A stretch of 23,753 nt of DNA from Candidatus Thalassarchaeaceae archaeon. GTDB lineage: Archaea > Thermoplasmatota > Poseidoniia > Poseidoniales > Thalassarchaeaceae. This document shows, piece after piece, positions 1 to 7,764 of this stretch. Numbering within the stretch: the stretch's first letter is position 1; every line of letters starts with the position of its first letter. A program made the position numbers and the translations under genes. The notes under the pieces were generated by a model. It did no database searches and had not been told where the DNA came from. It saw only the letters and a program-made list of their open reading frames with translations. The stretch spans positions 14,948 through 38,700 of the forward strand of contig DUJH01000014.1 in NCBI GenBank assembly GCA_013329905.1. Reading direction: 5' to 3'.

Positions 1-836
1 CCCAACCTCAGAGCCTCTTCCATCAGTTTCTCGCTACTCCCCACAACGTCACTCTCTGCAATGACGTCGGAATCGCACTCGGGATGGCTAAGCACCTTGA
101 GTTCGATACCGTGCTCGGCTGTTCGTGAGCGCCACGAGCGAATTTTTTCGCCTGTGAAAGTTGCGTGGACATAGCACTCGCCATCGTAATTGATGACTTC
201 TTTTCGACCAGCTAGATGTTCAGCCAGATGCTTCCCCATCAGTCGGTCGGGCACGAAAATCAATCGGTCGCCAGGCAACTTCTCGCAAATGCGCAGATAA
301 TTGCTGCTTGTCACACACACATCCACCTCGGCCTTGACCTCGGCGCTGGTGTTGATGTAACAGGCGACTGGGACTCCCGGATAACGTGCCTTGAGGTCAC
401 GCACATCCGCGGCGGTTATACTGTCAGATAGGGAACATCCCGCTTCAGGAGATGGATGGAGCACTGTCTTGTGCGGGCTGACAATCTTGGCCGTCTCAGC
501 CATGAATCGAACGCTGGAGAAAAGTATCGTCTGTTGTGGAGCATCACGTGCAGCCTTGGAGAGTGAGTAACTGTCTGAGACCGAGTCGGCGACTCCGTAA
601 ACGATGTCGGGAGTTTGGTACGAATGCGCAATCAAAAAAACATCATTTGTGCGCTTTAGCTCGTTGATTTCGAGGGTCAGCGGAGCGATTGTCTTGCAGG
701 TTTCGAGATCCCAGAGCTGACCTTGATTGATGACTTGCTGAAGTCGCTTCGCCTCAGTCTCTATCTCTTCGGCAGAGTATGACTTCGGCGTCAGTGAGCC
801 ACGAGGCAGCGGGGCAGCAGGCATCTGCATCGTCAT
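1..836 (-). CDS. nadA: Quinolinate synthase NadA, partial (C-terminus beyond left edge)
   Basis: Reading the minus strand from ATG at 836 gives an open frame of about 278 residues that leaves the window still open. NadA makes quinolinate from iminoaspartate and dihydroxyacetone phosphate in de novo NAD synthesis and is a cytosolic [4Fe-4S] enzyme. Family signatures seen in order are AHSYQTPDI (about residue 70), RFMAETAK (about 110-117), AGCSLSD with a probable cluster cysteine (about 134), VTSSN, and SHPECDSDVIAESDVVGSS near the edge. The C-terminal part with the last cluster cysteine lies outside the window. Later ATGs at 830 and 824 are possible starts, and no clear ribosome binding site favours one. 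The usual Tyr or Asn of the AHxYQ motif is Ser here. The gene is divergent from bud32 across about 80 bases. Confidence 0.93.
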   Translation of the reverse strand, partial: MTMQMPAAPLPRGSLTPKSYSAEEIETEAKRLQQVINQGQLWDLETCKTIAPLTLEINELKRTNDVFLIAHSYQTPDIVYGVADSVSDSYSLSKAARDAPQQTILFSSVRFMAETAKIVSPHKTVLHPSPEAGCSLSDSITAADVRDLKARYPGVPVACYINTSAEVKAEVDVCVTSSNYLRICEKLPGDRLIFVPDRLMGKHLAEHLAGRKEVINYDGECYVHATFTGEKIRSWRSRTAEHGIELKVLSHPECDSDVIAESDVVGSSEKLMEEALRL

Positions 837-915
837 CTGTGCTCGCTGCTGCCTCCGGTGCAACCGCTTTCAAGGCATCTCATCTCGGAGGAGCATGGCT
901 GGGGAGGGGATTGCG

Positions 916-1569
916 ATGTGGAACGAGGAATCGGTTCTCCATATCGGTGCTGAGGCCACGGCAACGGCTGGAACTTGGATGGGTATCCGGGCCGTGTTGA
1001 AGAAGCGCGAGCCGCGAGCCTATAGGCACCCTTCATTGGATCGCAAACTGACCCGTCAGCGACTATCAGCAGAGGCCCGTATCCTTGCGCGCTTGCAGAA
1101 GATTGGATTCCCATCGCCTGCCCTATTGGATGTCGATGTTGAGGGAGGCTGGATACTACTCTCACGAATCGAAGGACGTCCTCTCTACGAGGCGCTGCAA
1201 GATGGCAGCGCCGGTCTGGATACAGTTCACGCCTTCGGAGCCATAATTCGTCGCCTGCACGAATCGGATATCGCCCATGGCGACTTGACAACACACAATG
1301 TGATGATTGACGAGGTCGGGGATCTGAATCTCATCGATTTCGGTCTCTCACGTATCGCCCCCGAAATCGAACATCTCGGCCTCGACCTACAAGTCCTCAA
1401 CGAGTGCCTAACCGCTAGCCACCACACCTACGAGGGAGCGGTCGAGACCATGATTGAAGGCTATCTCGCGGCGGATTCTGGTGAATCCATAGGACTCACG
1501 CAGAATCCGGCATCCGCCGTCGTCGAACGCTTCAACGCGATTCGCGGCCGCGTCCGCTACCACGCTTGA
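916..1569 (+). CDS. bud32: Bud32/PRPK-type kinase of the KEOPS complex
   Basis: This 217-residue protein matches the small atypical kinase Bud32, the KEOPS subunit that supports Kae1 in making the universal t6A tRNA modification. Visible motifs are HIGAEATA near the N-terminus, VLKKREPRAYRHPSLD (ATP-binding lysine region, about 27-42), the catalytic loop HGDLTTHN (121-128) and IDFGLS (metal-binding DFG, 141-143). The C-terminus ends in the Arg-rich RGRVRYHA typical of the family. I chose ATG 916 because GGGGAGGGG lies at a good distance upstream and the protein then starts as other Bud32s do. ATG 895 is in frame, but its GGAGGA is only two bases away. Kae1 is often fused to or next to Bud32 in archaea; here Bud32 is separate and Kae1 is not in the window. 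It probably shares a transcript with the downstream pyrophosphatase. Confidence 0.93.
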   Translation: MWNEESVLHIGAEATATAGTWMGIRAVLKKREPRAYRHPSLDRKLTRQRLSAEARILARLQKIGFPSPALLDVDVEGGWILLSRIEGRPLYEALQDGSAGLDTVHAFGAIIRRLHESDIAHGDLTTHNVMIDEVGDLNLIDFGLSRIAPEIEHLGLDLQVLNECLTASHHTYEGAVETMIEGYLAADSGESIGLTQNPASAVVERFNAIRGRVRYHA

Positions 1570-1640
1570 GCACAATAGACGATTGACAAACCTCAACCTT
1601 GACCTCCCTGAATCACGAAACACACTTCCGAGATGAGCAG

Positions 1641-2234
1641 ATGAGAATCCTTTTCGCAACGGGAAATGAGAATAAAATCATCGAAGCTAGAGAGGTTCTC
1701 GAGCCGCTCAGTCACAGTGTCGAGGGTCTCGTAATCGATGGACAGCGACCTGATTTCGATGAACCAAAAAATCTCGGGCTCGCTGCTGTCGCCCAAGCAA
1801 AAATCGAGCAAGCCCTCGCCCTCATCCAGGGTACAGGCCACGAGGGCAGCTCCATCCTCGTCGAGGATTCAGGGATCTTCCTTGACGCCTTCCCCGAATG
1901 GCCAGGCGCGGAATCCTCCGACGTTGAGCAAAAATTAGGCCTCGCAGGAATTATCGAGAAAGTCAACGAGGCCGGCGACCGCGGTGCCGAATACCGTGCG
2001 GTCGCGATTTTGTCCGACGGCACCAATCACTGGCAGTCGGCCGGCGTCTGCCGCGGAACAATATCCACTGAACTCCGCGGCACCCACGGCTTCGGATATG
2101 ATCCAATTTTCATTCCCGAAGTGGGCGACGGACGCACTTTCGGAGAACTCGAATCTCATTACAAGAACGAGATTTCCCATCGTAAACAAGCGTTAGAAGC
2201 ACTCGCAAGGCTTCTCAATCCCCCGTCAAAGTGA
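1641..2234 (+). CDS. XTP/dITP diphosphatase (RdgB/HAM1 family)
   Basis: This 197-residue house-cleaning nucleotide pyrophosphatase hydrolyses dITP, ITP and XTP to monophosphates, keeping deaminated purines out of DNA and RNA. It starts with the family signature TGNENK (residues 7-12). LVEDSGIFLDAF in the middle holds the acidic metal and catalytic residues, and the C-terminal half has GFGYDPIF followed by NEISHRKQAL, the base-recognition SHR motif. Length is normal. ATG 1641 places the TGN motif at the expected position; an in-frame TTG at 1599 would add 14 residues with no family match. The gene follows bud32 on the same strand after about 70 bases. RdgB-type enzymes are often close to Kae1/Bud32 genes in archaea. 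Confidence 0.93.
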   Translation: MRILFATGNENKIIEAREVLEPLSHSVEGLVIDGQRPDFDEPKNLGLAAVAQAKIEQALALIQGTGHEGSSILVEDSGIFLDAFPEWPGAESSDVEQKLGLAGIIEKVNEAGDRGAEYRAVAILSDGTNHWQSAGVCRGTISTELRGTHGFGYDPIFIPEVGDGRTFGELESHYKNEISHRKQALEALARLLNPPSK

Positions 2235-2270
2235 ATAAAGACCCGCCAATGTGGCAACCGAGGAGTCGAC

Positions 2271-3215
2271 GTGGTTTCGTACACCAGATTGTTTCTACTA
2301 ACGCTTCTTGCAGTCGGTACGCCGCTGTTTCTGATCTTTCAGGGAACGATGAGTATCGGCTTACAGATAGCCTCTGCAACGGTGCTTCTAGCCTTCCTTG
2401 CCATCTACGTATTCTCAGGACGACAACCTCTCCCGAAGTCTCCGAAAATACCTTCTGTGACGATTGAGGTTGACGACGAGCCGGAAGAGCTCGATCTTCC
2501 TGCCCCGGTTGTCGAGATGGATAGCGTCAGCGACAAGCGCGAAGAGAAGATTCGCCGCAGTCGCGGGCGCGTCGCGGCGCCAGCCGCTCCTGCAATGCCA
2601 ATGCCACCTCCTGGCGTGCCTCTACCCCCTCCTGGTGCTCCAATGCCTGCTATGCCACCTATGCCTGCTATGCCCCCAATGCCCGCTCCCAGCGCACCTC
2701 CTGCGGTGGCTGGTGATGGAGAGAACGTTGCACAACGCCTCGTCGTGGCGCGCGATGCACAGTCAGAGATGGAGTCCGAGATTGAGGCCTATGTCGAGGA
2801 GAGGCGAGTGAAAAGGTCAGAGATTCGAGGGCGAATCGAGCGCCGCCGCCGAATGGCTCTAGCTGAACGGCGAGCGGCAAAGGTGCGGATGTGGACTGAA
2901 TTGGAAGATGGTGAGGATCTGGGTGCTTTGTTGAATCGAGCGGACCACGGATTGACCGTCATCGATGAACCTGAAAATCCCGATAATTCGGCTCCGCTCG
3001 GCGTATCCTACGTTAGAATCGACGAATCGAGGATACTCAAATTGAGGACCCCACTAAGCGTTCCTGAGAAGCAGGATGAATCTCCAACCCCTCCTGTCCC
3101 ACAGATGCCAGAAGTGGGCGAGATGCCTCCAATGCCTCCTCCTTCAGGAGACTTACCACCTCCCCCCGGAATGCCTGGGATGCCTCCTCCACCACCACCA
3201 CCACCTTCGCTGTGA
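2271..3215 (+). CDS. Membrane-anchored Pro/Met-rich protein with charged helical middle, function unknown
   Basis: A 314-residue protein of no family I recognise. It starts at GTG 2271 with GAGGAG five bases upstream. Two hydrophobic stretches at the N-terminus (about 5-25 and 29-48) look like membrane helices. A first Pro/Met-rich segment (about 104-145) follows, built of short repeats such as MPAMPP. Next comes a highly charged, probably coiled-coil stretch of about 60 residues rich in Glu and Arg, with runs such as RIERRRR. A small folded-looking segment precedes a second Pro-rich tail ending in eight consecutive prolines. The layout resembles a membrane-tethered scaffold with flexible linkers, but that is inference. 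It lies between the XTP pyrophosphatase and an enoyl-CoA hydratase on the same strand, with short gaps. Confidence 0.8.
   Translation: MVSYTRLFLLTLLAVGTPLFLIFQGTMSIGLQIASATVLLAFLAIYVFSGRQPLPKSPKIPSVTIEVDDEPEELDLPAPVVEMDSVSDKREEKIRRSRGRVAAPAAPAMPMPPPGVPLPPPGAPMPAMPPMPAMPPMPAPSAPPAVAGDGENVAQRLVVARDAQSEMESEIEAYVEERRVKRSEIRGRIERRRRMALAERRAAKVRMWTELEDGEDLGALLNRADHGLTVIDEPENPDNSAPLGVSYVRIDESRILKLRTPLSVPEKQDESPTPPVPQMPEVGEMPPMPPPSGDLPPPPGMPGMPPPPPPPPSL
2593..2695 (+). repeat. Short tandem repeats encoding Pro/Met-rich linker
   Basis: Codon-level repetition is visible here. The 9-base units ATGCCTGCT and ATGCCACCT alternate around 2643-2680, and related CCTCCTGG units occur just before. They encode the first MPAMPP-type linker of the membrane-anchored protein. 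A similar, less regular repeat lies at about 3118-3210 and encodes the Pro-rich tail. Such tracts vary in length easily by slippage. Confidence 0.7.
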
Positions 3216-3248
3216 TATGTTGAAGCGCGGGGTAGGTCTGGCCCCTCT

Positions 3249-4085
3249 ATGAGCGAGGATGTATTGCTGGTCGAGAATGTGCCCGTCGAGGGCTCGAGTC
3301 CGGCCGGTGGAGTGATTTCGGTCTGGACATTGAACCGGCCGGAGAAACTCAATGCTCTGAATTCGGCATCGCACGATGCTTTGAGGCAGGCTTGTGCTAA
3401 TGCCGAGGCCGACGACGCTGTGCGCGTCGTCGTCATCAAAGGCGCGGCGCCTCCGCCCGCGCCTGAAGGAAAGAGACAGAAACCGGCGGCATTCGCCGCC
3501 GGAGCGGACATTTCCGAATTTGCGGGAAAAGACTCGGACGATGTCCGACCATTCTTCGAGAATAGTGCTTGGGAGAAAGTCTGGAATCTTTCAAAGCCAA
3601 CGATTGCGATGGTTGATGGATTCGCCTTGGGTGGTGGAACTGAGCTTGCACTCTCCTGTGATCTACGCATCGCCAGCACCCGCGCCAAGTTTGGTACACC
3701 TGAGATTAATCTAGGACTGATTCCCGGAGGCGGTGGGACCCAGAGACTCGCTGGTATGCTCGGTTATGGCAAGGCGATGGAGATGGTGATGACTGGCGAA
3801 ATGGTTGGCTCGGATGAGGCACTGCGGATCGGTTTGGCCAATGATGTGGTCGAGCCGGAAGAACTCGAGGCGCGAACAATGCAAATGGCTGAGAATATTG
3901 CCAAGAAGTCTCCTTACACAATCAAGGTCGCTAAGCGGGCGGTTCGCGCTGCCCTCGATTTACCGCTCACTGAGGGGATTCTTGCTGAGCGTTCTGAATT
4001 CGTTGCTCTATTCGATACCGAGGACAAGGAGATCGGCGTCCAGGCCTTCCTCAACCGTGAAGACGCCGAATGGGTCGGCAACTAA
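3249..4085 (+). CDS. Enoyl-CoA hydratase/isomerase (crotonase family)
   Basis: A 278-residue crotonase-fold protein predicted to hydrate trans-2-enoyl-CoA to 3-hydroxyacyl-CoA in the cytosol. Both catalytic glutamates of true hydratases are present: E132 in GGGTELALSCD and E152 in FGTPEINLG, followed by the GGGGTQRL turn. The oxyanion-hole region AAGADISEF is at about 83-91. An insertion of roughly 14 residues rich in Pro, Lys and Arg precedes it (about 67-80), which is unusual for the family. The ATG at 3249 fits the family start. It is on the same strand as the membrane-anchored gene, 33 bases downstream, and convergent with the aldehyde dehydrogenase. It may act with the beta-oxidation genes nearby. 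Confidence 0.92.
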   Translation: MSEDVLLVENVPVEGSSPAGGVISVWTLNRPEKLNALNSASHDALRQACANAEADDAVRVVVIKGAAPPPAPEGKRQKPAAFAAGADISEFAGKDSDDVRPFFENSAWEKVWNLSKPTIAMVDGFALGGGTELALSCDLRIASTRAKFGTPEINLGLIPGGGGTQRLAGMLGYGKAMEMVMTGEMVGSDEALRIGLANDVVEPEELEARTMQMAENIAKKSPYTIKVAKRAVRAALDLPLTEGILAERSEFVALFDTEDKEIGVQAFLNREDAEWVGN

Positions 4086-4108
4086 CCGTGTAAAACCGAG
4101 CCGTCTCA

Positions 4109-5527
4109 TCAGCGCTGAATCGCCTTGATTTCAAGGAATTCCTCGAGTCCATGGATTCCGAGTTCGCGGCCGTTACCTGACAGCTTGTAGCCACCGAATG
4201 GCGCGCTGATGTTGAACGCACCACCGTTGATGCTAACCTGTCCTGTGCGCAGTGCACGAGCAACGCGCATAGCACGCTCTTCATCTCCTGACCAAACTCC
4301 GCCAGATAGCCCATATTCTGAGTCATTCGCCAGAGCAATCGCCTCTTCCTCAGTCTCGTAGGTGGTGATTGTGAGGACTGGGCCAAAGATTTCCTCACGG
4401 AAAATCGCCATCTCGGAAGTCACGTCAGCGAATACCGTCGGTTGGACGAAGAAACCACTCTCCAACCCCTCAGGCATGCCTTCGCCTCCTGCCACCAAAG
4501 TTGCGCCTTCGGACAAACCGGATGCGATGTATCCGGCGACTGATTCCTGCTGTCGCGCCGATACCATCGGCCCGCAGCGTATCGATTCGTCGTTTGGGTC
4601 GCCGACTGAATATCGCTGCATAGTGGCAGTGATTACTTCGACGACCTCGTCGCGCGCGCCAGCCGGTACAATGAGTCGGCTCAGGCTGGAACATTCTTGT
4701 CCAGAATTGTTGAAGCAGGCATAAACAGCCATCTTGGCGGCCTTCGCGATATCTGCGTCATCGAGAATGATATTCGCGCTTTTACCTCCTAGTTCGAGAG
4801 TGACTCTCTTCACAGTGGGTGCAGCAGCCTGCGACACGCTGACTCCTGCACCAGTTGAACCGGTGAAACTGACCATATCGACTTCAGGATGTGCGGCGAG
4901 TGTCTCGCCGATGTCGCGACCGTGGCCTGAAACCAGATTGAACACGCCCGCAGGCAGACCAATTTCATGCAAAATATCAGCTAGAAGGAAGGCGTTGAGT
5001 GGAGCCTCTTTGGAGGGTTTGAGGATCATTGTGCAACCTGAAGCGAGGGCAGGGGCGACCTTACCGATTATTTGGTGCAGCGGGAAATTCCACGGAGTAA
5101 TCATTGCCACGACCCCGATTGGTTCCTTGACAATCAACGAGTTGCGAACCTCCTCTTCCCACTCGAAGGAATCGAGCATTTTCGCGTACGAGCGTGAGAC
5201 AACTCGAGGCGTTCCGACCATCGCCATTCTGCTGTAATTGATCGGCGTACCAACTTCTGCTGTGATTAGTTGAGCGATTTCTTCGCCGCGTTCCTTGAAC
5301 GCGGCCGAAATCGAATTCAAAATCGCGATTCTTTCTTCGATACTACTTGCCGACCAAGCGGGGAAAGCCGCGCGCGCTGCTGCAACTGCGGATTCAACGT
5401 CAGCAGCGTTTCCAACCGGTACAGAACCGATGCACTGCTCGGTTGTCGGATTAACAACTTCAATCGTCCCTTCACCGCTTGCTGCGACCCACTTTCCATC
5501 GATGTAGATACTCTCGCGCGCGTTCAT
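4109..5527 (-). CDS. NAD(P)-dependent aldehyde dehydrogenase
   Basis: A 472-residue member of the aldehyde dehydrogenase superfamily of standard length, which oxidises an aldehyde to the acid with NAD(P). Catalytic features are PWNFPL with N147, FTGSTGAG (cofactor loop, 221-228), ELGGKSANI with general base E245, GQECSS with nucleophile C279, and EEIFGPVL near 380. The substrate cannot be read from sequence. In Box and Paa aromatic pathways an aldehyde dehydrogenase (BoxD, or the PaaZ N-terminal domain) oxidises the ring-opened semialdehyde, and the BoxB-like and PaaG-like genes nearby make that role plausible. Succinate-semialdehyde or betaine-aldehyde-type activity are alternatives. It is divergent from the PaaG-like gene, with 68 bases between their starts. 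Confidence 0.95.
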   Translation of the reverse strand: MNARESIYIDGKWVAASGEGTIEVVNPTTEQCIGSVPVGNAADVESAVAAARAAFPAWSASSIEERIAILNSISAAFKERGEEIAQLITAEVGTPINYSRMAMVGTPRVVSRSYAKMLDSFEWEEEVRNSLIVKEPIGVVAMITPWNFPLHQIIGKVAPALASGCTMILKPSKEAPLNAFLLADILHEIGLPAGVFNLVSGHGRDIGETLAAHPEVDMVSFTGSTGAGVSVSQAAAPTVKRVTLELGGKSANIILDDADIAKAAKMAVYACFNNSGQECSSLSRLIVPAGARDEVVEVITATMQRYSVGDPNDESIRCGPMVSARQQESVAGYIASGLSEGATLVAGGEGMPEGLESGFFVQPTVFADVTSEMAIFREEIFGPVLTITTYETEEEAIALANDSEYGLSGGVWSGDEERAMRVARALRTGQVSINGGAFNISAPFGGYKLSGNGRELGIHGLEEFLEIKAIQR

Positions 5528-5595
5528 GGATGGGGCAAAGCGAGGTGACTTATCAGATTCATGCAGTTCAAAAGTAGAGACACGACTGGGAGTTC

Positions 5596-6393
5596 ATGAG
5601 TATGGAAGTCACACGTCATGATGGAGGCGTTGCTGTGGTCACACTTTCCGAGGCTGCTGCTCGAAACGCTTTCTCACGCTCTTCTATACACGAGATTGCA
5701 GATGTGTTGGGTGGATTGTTGGACGACCCGTCCTGTGATGGCATTGTGCTTACGGGCACGGGTCGATTCTTCTGTACTGGCGCTGATATCGACGAGTTCG
5801 CCAACTCGATTGATGATGGTTCCATCGCGGATCTCGTCGGTGAATTAACTGGGGTTTTGCATCCACTTGAGTTGCGCCTTCGCCGTTCTCCGACTGTGTT
5901 TGTCGCTGCGATGAATGGCGCTGCAGCCGGTGGTGGGCTCGGCCTCGCCTTGTCTGCTGATTACCGAGTCTGCGTGCCCGAAGCCCGTCTCGCCGCCGCC
6001 TTCTTCTCACTCGGACTCTCTCCAGACGGCGGCTCGACCTGGATGCTCCCACGTTTGGTTGGAAACCAGCGCGCTCGCCGCTTCTTCTTCGACAACGAGG
6101 TCTGGACAGGCGAGCAAGCTCTCGAATTTGGAGCAGTTGACGAGGTTGTTGGAGCTGACGATTTACTTGGGCGTGCCATTGAGGTTGCAGCCAAGTGGGG
6201 CTCGTGGGCTCAAGCGAGTAGACAGGGAACCAAGCAATTGCTCGATGCCTCGACTGCGACCTTCATGGAGACTCAACTTGAGTTTGAGAAGTCCTTGATT
6301 ACTGCTGCGAGTCTCACACCGGATTTTGCTGAAGGAGTCTCGGCCTTTCTCGAGAAGCGAGCGCCCTCTTTTGGGCGCTCGGAAGAAGAATAA
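5596..6393 (+). CDS. PaaG-like enoyl-CoA isomerase (crotonase family)
   Basis: A 265-residue crotonase-fold protein. It lacks the first hydratase glutamate (GGGLGLALSAD has Gly at that place) but has LSPDGGSTWMLPRLVG with Asp144. This is the pattern of PaaG, the 1,2-epoxyphenylacetyl-CoA / enoyl-CoA isomerase that uses one catalytic Asp to form oxepin-CoA or shift double bonds. The oxyanion-hole element FFCTGADIDEF is at about 58-68. ATG 5596 follows GGAG by only three bases; ATG 5602 (two codons on) is spaced better and may be the true start. Divergent from the aldehyde dehydrogenase and convergent with the SemiSWEET operon. The exact substrate is inferred from context. Confidence 0.85.
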   Translation: MSMEVTRHDGGVAVVTLSEAAARNAFSRSSIHEIADVLGGLLDDPSCDGIVLTGTGRFFCTGADIDEFANSIDDGSIADLVGELTGVLHPLELRLRRSPTVFVAAMNGAAAGGGLGLALSADYRVCVPEARLAAAFFSLGLSPDGGSTWMLPRLVGNQRARRFFFDNEVWTGEQALEFGAVDEVVGADDLLGRAIEVAAKWGSWAQASRQGTKQLLDASTATFMETQLEFEKSLITAASLTPDFAEGVSAFLEKRAPSFGRSEEE

Positions 6394-6503
6394 TCTCCGC
6401 TTAGTAGCGAGATTGAATTCGCGGCTTACCCTGAAGAATTCTCATTCGCCTTCGGGGGTTTGAGACCATCAAGCATGTATTTGCATCCATGAAACTCTAG
6501 CCA

Positions 6504-6551
6504 AGTCCTTGACTACTTGAATCAGTGTTTATCTCGACAAGGACTGATTCA
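6504..6551. repeat. Two interleaved inverted repeats between convergent genes
   Basis: AGTCCTTG (6504-6511) is the exact reverse complement of CAAGGACT (6538-6545). TGAATCAGT (6518-6526) is the exact reverse complement of ACTGATTCA (6543-6551). The right-hand arms overlap by three bases, so the order is A-B-A'-B' and the two helices compete or form a pseudoknot. The rest of the 186-base gap (6394-6579) shows no gene. Placement between convergent genes suits a bidirectional terminator or 3'-end processing element. Confidence 0.6.
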
Positions 6552-6579
6552 TACGAAAACATGTCTAATTTAGGCCCAT

Positions 6580-6873
6580 TTAGCCTTCACGACGCAGCCG
6601 TAGGACACCAACGATGATGGCAAGAATGCAGGACAAGGCTGCGATATTTGCGAAAACCATCGCCACAGACTCGATGACCACCCCATAGAATAGCCACATC
6701 GTCAGAGAGGCTGAAACCAGAGTGAAAGTCGGCAAAGAAATCCCCTCGTGCTTGCCCTCAGACCAGACTTTGCGAATCTGTGGGAACCATGCGATCACAC
6801 CGAGAAATCCTGCAGCAACGCCAATTGCTTCAACCCAGAGTGGAATCGTCGTCGCCAACTCCCGACACCTCAC
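6580..6873 (-). CDS. SemiSWEET/PQ-loop small membrane protein
   Basis: A 97-residue protein with three hydrophobic helices (about 14-32, 48-66 and 70-90). The PQ-loop motif WFPQIRK is at the end of the first helix, with GISLPTF and WLFYGVV further on, and an Asn lies in the third helix. This is the layout of bacterial and archaeal SemiSWEET transporters, which dimerise to carry small sugars, although PQ-loop proteins of this size also have other substrates. The GTG start at 6873 overlaps the stop of the 3-hydroxyacyl-CoA dehydrogenase gene in the sequence GTGA, so translation is probably coupled. It is the last gene of the minus-strand catabolic operon, which hints at uptake or export of a related compound rather than ordinary sugar. 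Confidence 0.82.
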   Translation of the reverse strand: MRCRELATTIPLWVEAIGVAAGFLGVIAWFPQIRKVWSEGKHEGISLPTFTLVSASLTMWLFYGVVIESVAMVFANIAALSCILAIIVGVLRLRREG

Positions 6874-7760
6874 AATGGTAGGTCATCGCGCTCGGTCTTC
6901 TCACCGTCAGACCAATCGTATAGACCACGAGATGATTTCTTTCCGAGGCTGCCCTCGGCGACAAGCGCCTCGAGCAGAGGATGAGGCCGATACGAATCAT
7001 CATCAAAGGCCTCAGCCAAGTTATTCAGAATGTCGCGACGAACATCTAGCCCAACCAAGTCGCTAAGTTCGAGCGGCCCCATTGGATGTCGATATCCTAA
7101 CCTCATTGCAGTATCGATATCGCTGGCGCTGGCAACGCCATCAGCCAGCATTCGAATCGCTTCATTACCCAGAATAACTCCGAGTCTGCTCGTTGCAAAC
7201 CCAGGCACATCACGCACTAAAATCGTCTCCTTGCCCATCGCATAACCGATGGACTGAGCCGCTTCGATAGTCTCATCAGAGCAGCCATCATGGCGAACAA
7301 TCTCAAGTAATTTCATGATTGGAACCGGATTGAAGAAGTGCATCCCGATAACCCTGTCAGCACAAGTAGTGGCCTCTGCGATTGCGCCAATCGGAAGCCC
7401 CGAAGTATTCGTCGCAAGTATAGCGTGGGTCGGAGCCATCGACTCGAGATCTCGGAAGATGCTCTGCTTCAATTCCATAATCTCAGGAACAGCCTCGATA
7501 ACCAAGTCAGCCCCAGAAACGGCCTCAGCCATATCCGCACATGCGCTTAGATTGCCTTCCCACTCTGCCTTCTGCTCAGCAGTGGTCTTGCCACGAGCAA
7601 TTCCCTTGTCCCAGAAGGAGTCGACAGCAGCCATCCCCTTCGCTAATCCTTCAGGAAAAGCATCGAACAATCGAGTCTCCCAACCTGTTTGGGCGCAGAC
7701 CTGAGCAATTCCAGCGCCCATCGTCCCGGCGCCGATCACGGCGACGGTACGGATGTCCAT
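6870..7760 (-). CDS. 3-hydroxyacyl-CoA dehydrogenase (PaaH/Hbd type)
   Basis: A 296-residue NAD-dependent enzyme that oxidises 3-hydroxyacyl-CoA to 3-ketoacyl-CoA. The Rossmann motif GAGTMGAG is at 10-17. Catalytic residues at the spacing of the family are S120 (NTSGLP), H141 (GMHFFNPV) and E153 (KLLEIV). The usual Asn of the GFxxNR segment is Ser191 (GFATSRLG). I recall this GFATSRLG form in a bacterial subfamily, so it need not mean loss of activity. The C-terminal domain has YRHPMGPLELSDLVGLDVR. ATG 7760 is preceded by GGGAGTGA, which lies across the end of the upstream gene. The stop of that gene is only four bases away. Short, single-domain form, not fused to a hydratase. Confidence 0.94.
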   Translation of the reverse strand: MDIRTVAVIGAGTMGAGIAQVCAQTGWETRLFDAFPEGLAKGMAAVDSFWDKGIARGKTTAEQKAEWEGNLSACADMAEAVSGADLVIEAVPEIMELKQSIFRDLESMAPTHAILATNTSGLPIGAIAEATTCADRVIGMHFFNPVPIMKLLEIVRHDGCSDETIEAAQSIGYAMGKETILVRDVPGFATSRLGVILGNEAIRMLADGVASASDIDTAMRLGYRHPMGPLELSDLVGLDVRRDILNNLAEAFDDDSYRPHPLLEALVAEGSLGKKSSRGLYDWSDGEKTERDDLPL

Positions 7761-7764
7761 CGTT

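Noticed and set aside
216..431. Plus-strand 71-aa open frame
   Set aside because: It lies antisense inside the clearly recognisable nadA frame on the minus strand.
2593..3210. CRISPR-like repeats
   Set aside because: The repeats are short codon-level Pro/Met units in frame within a protein, without spacers.
3008..3688. Long minus-strand open frame (226 aa) with Gly-rich stretches
   Set aside because: It is the antisense reading of the Pro-rich tail and the crotonase gene; the Gly runs mirror the Pro codons.
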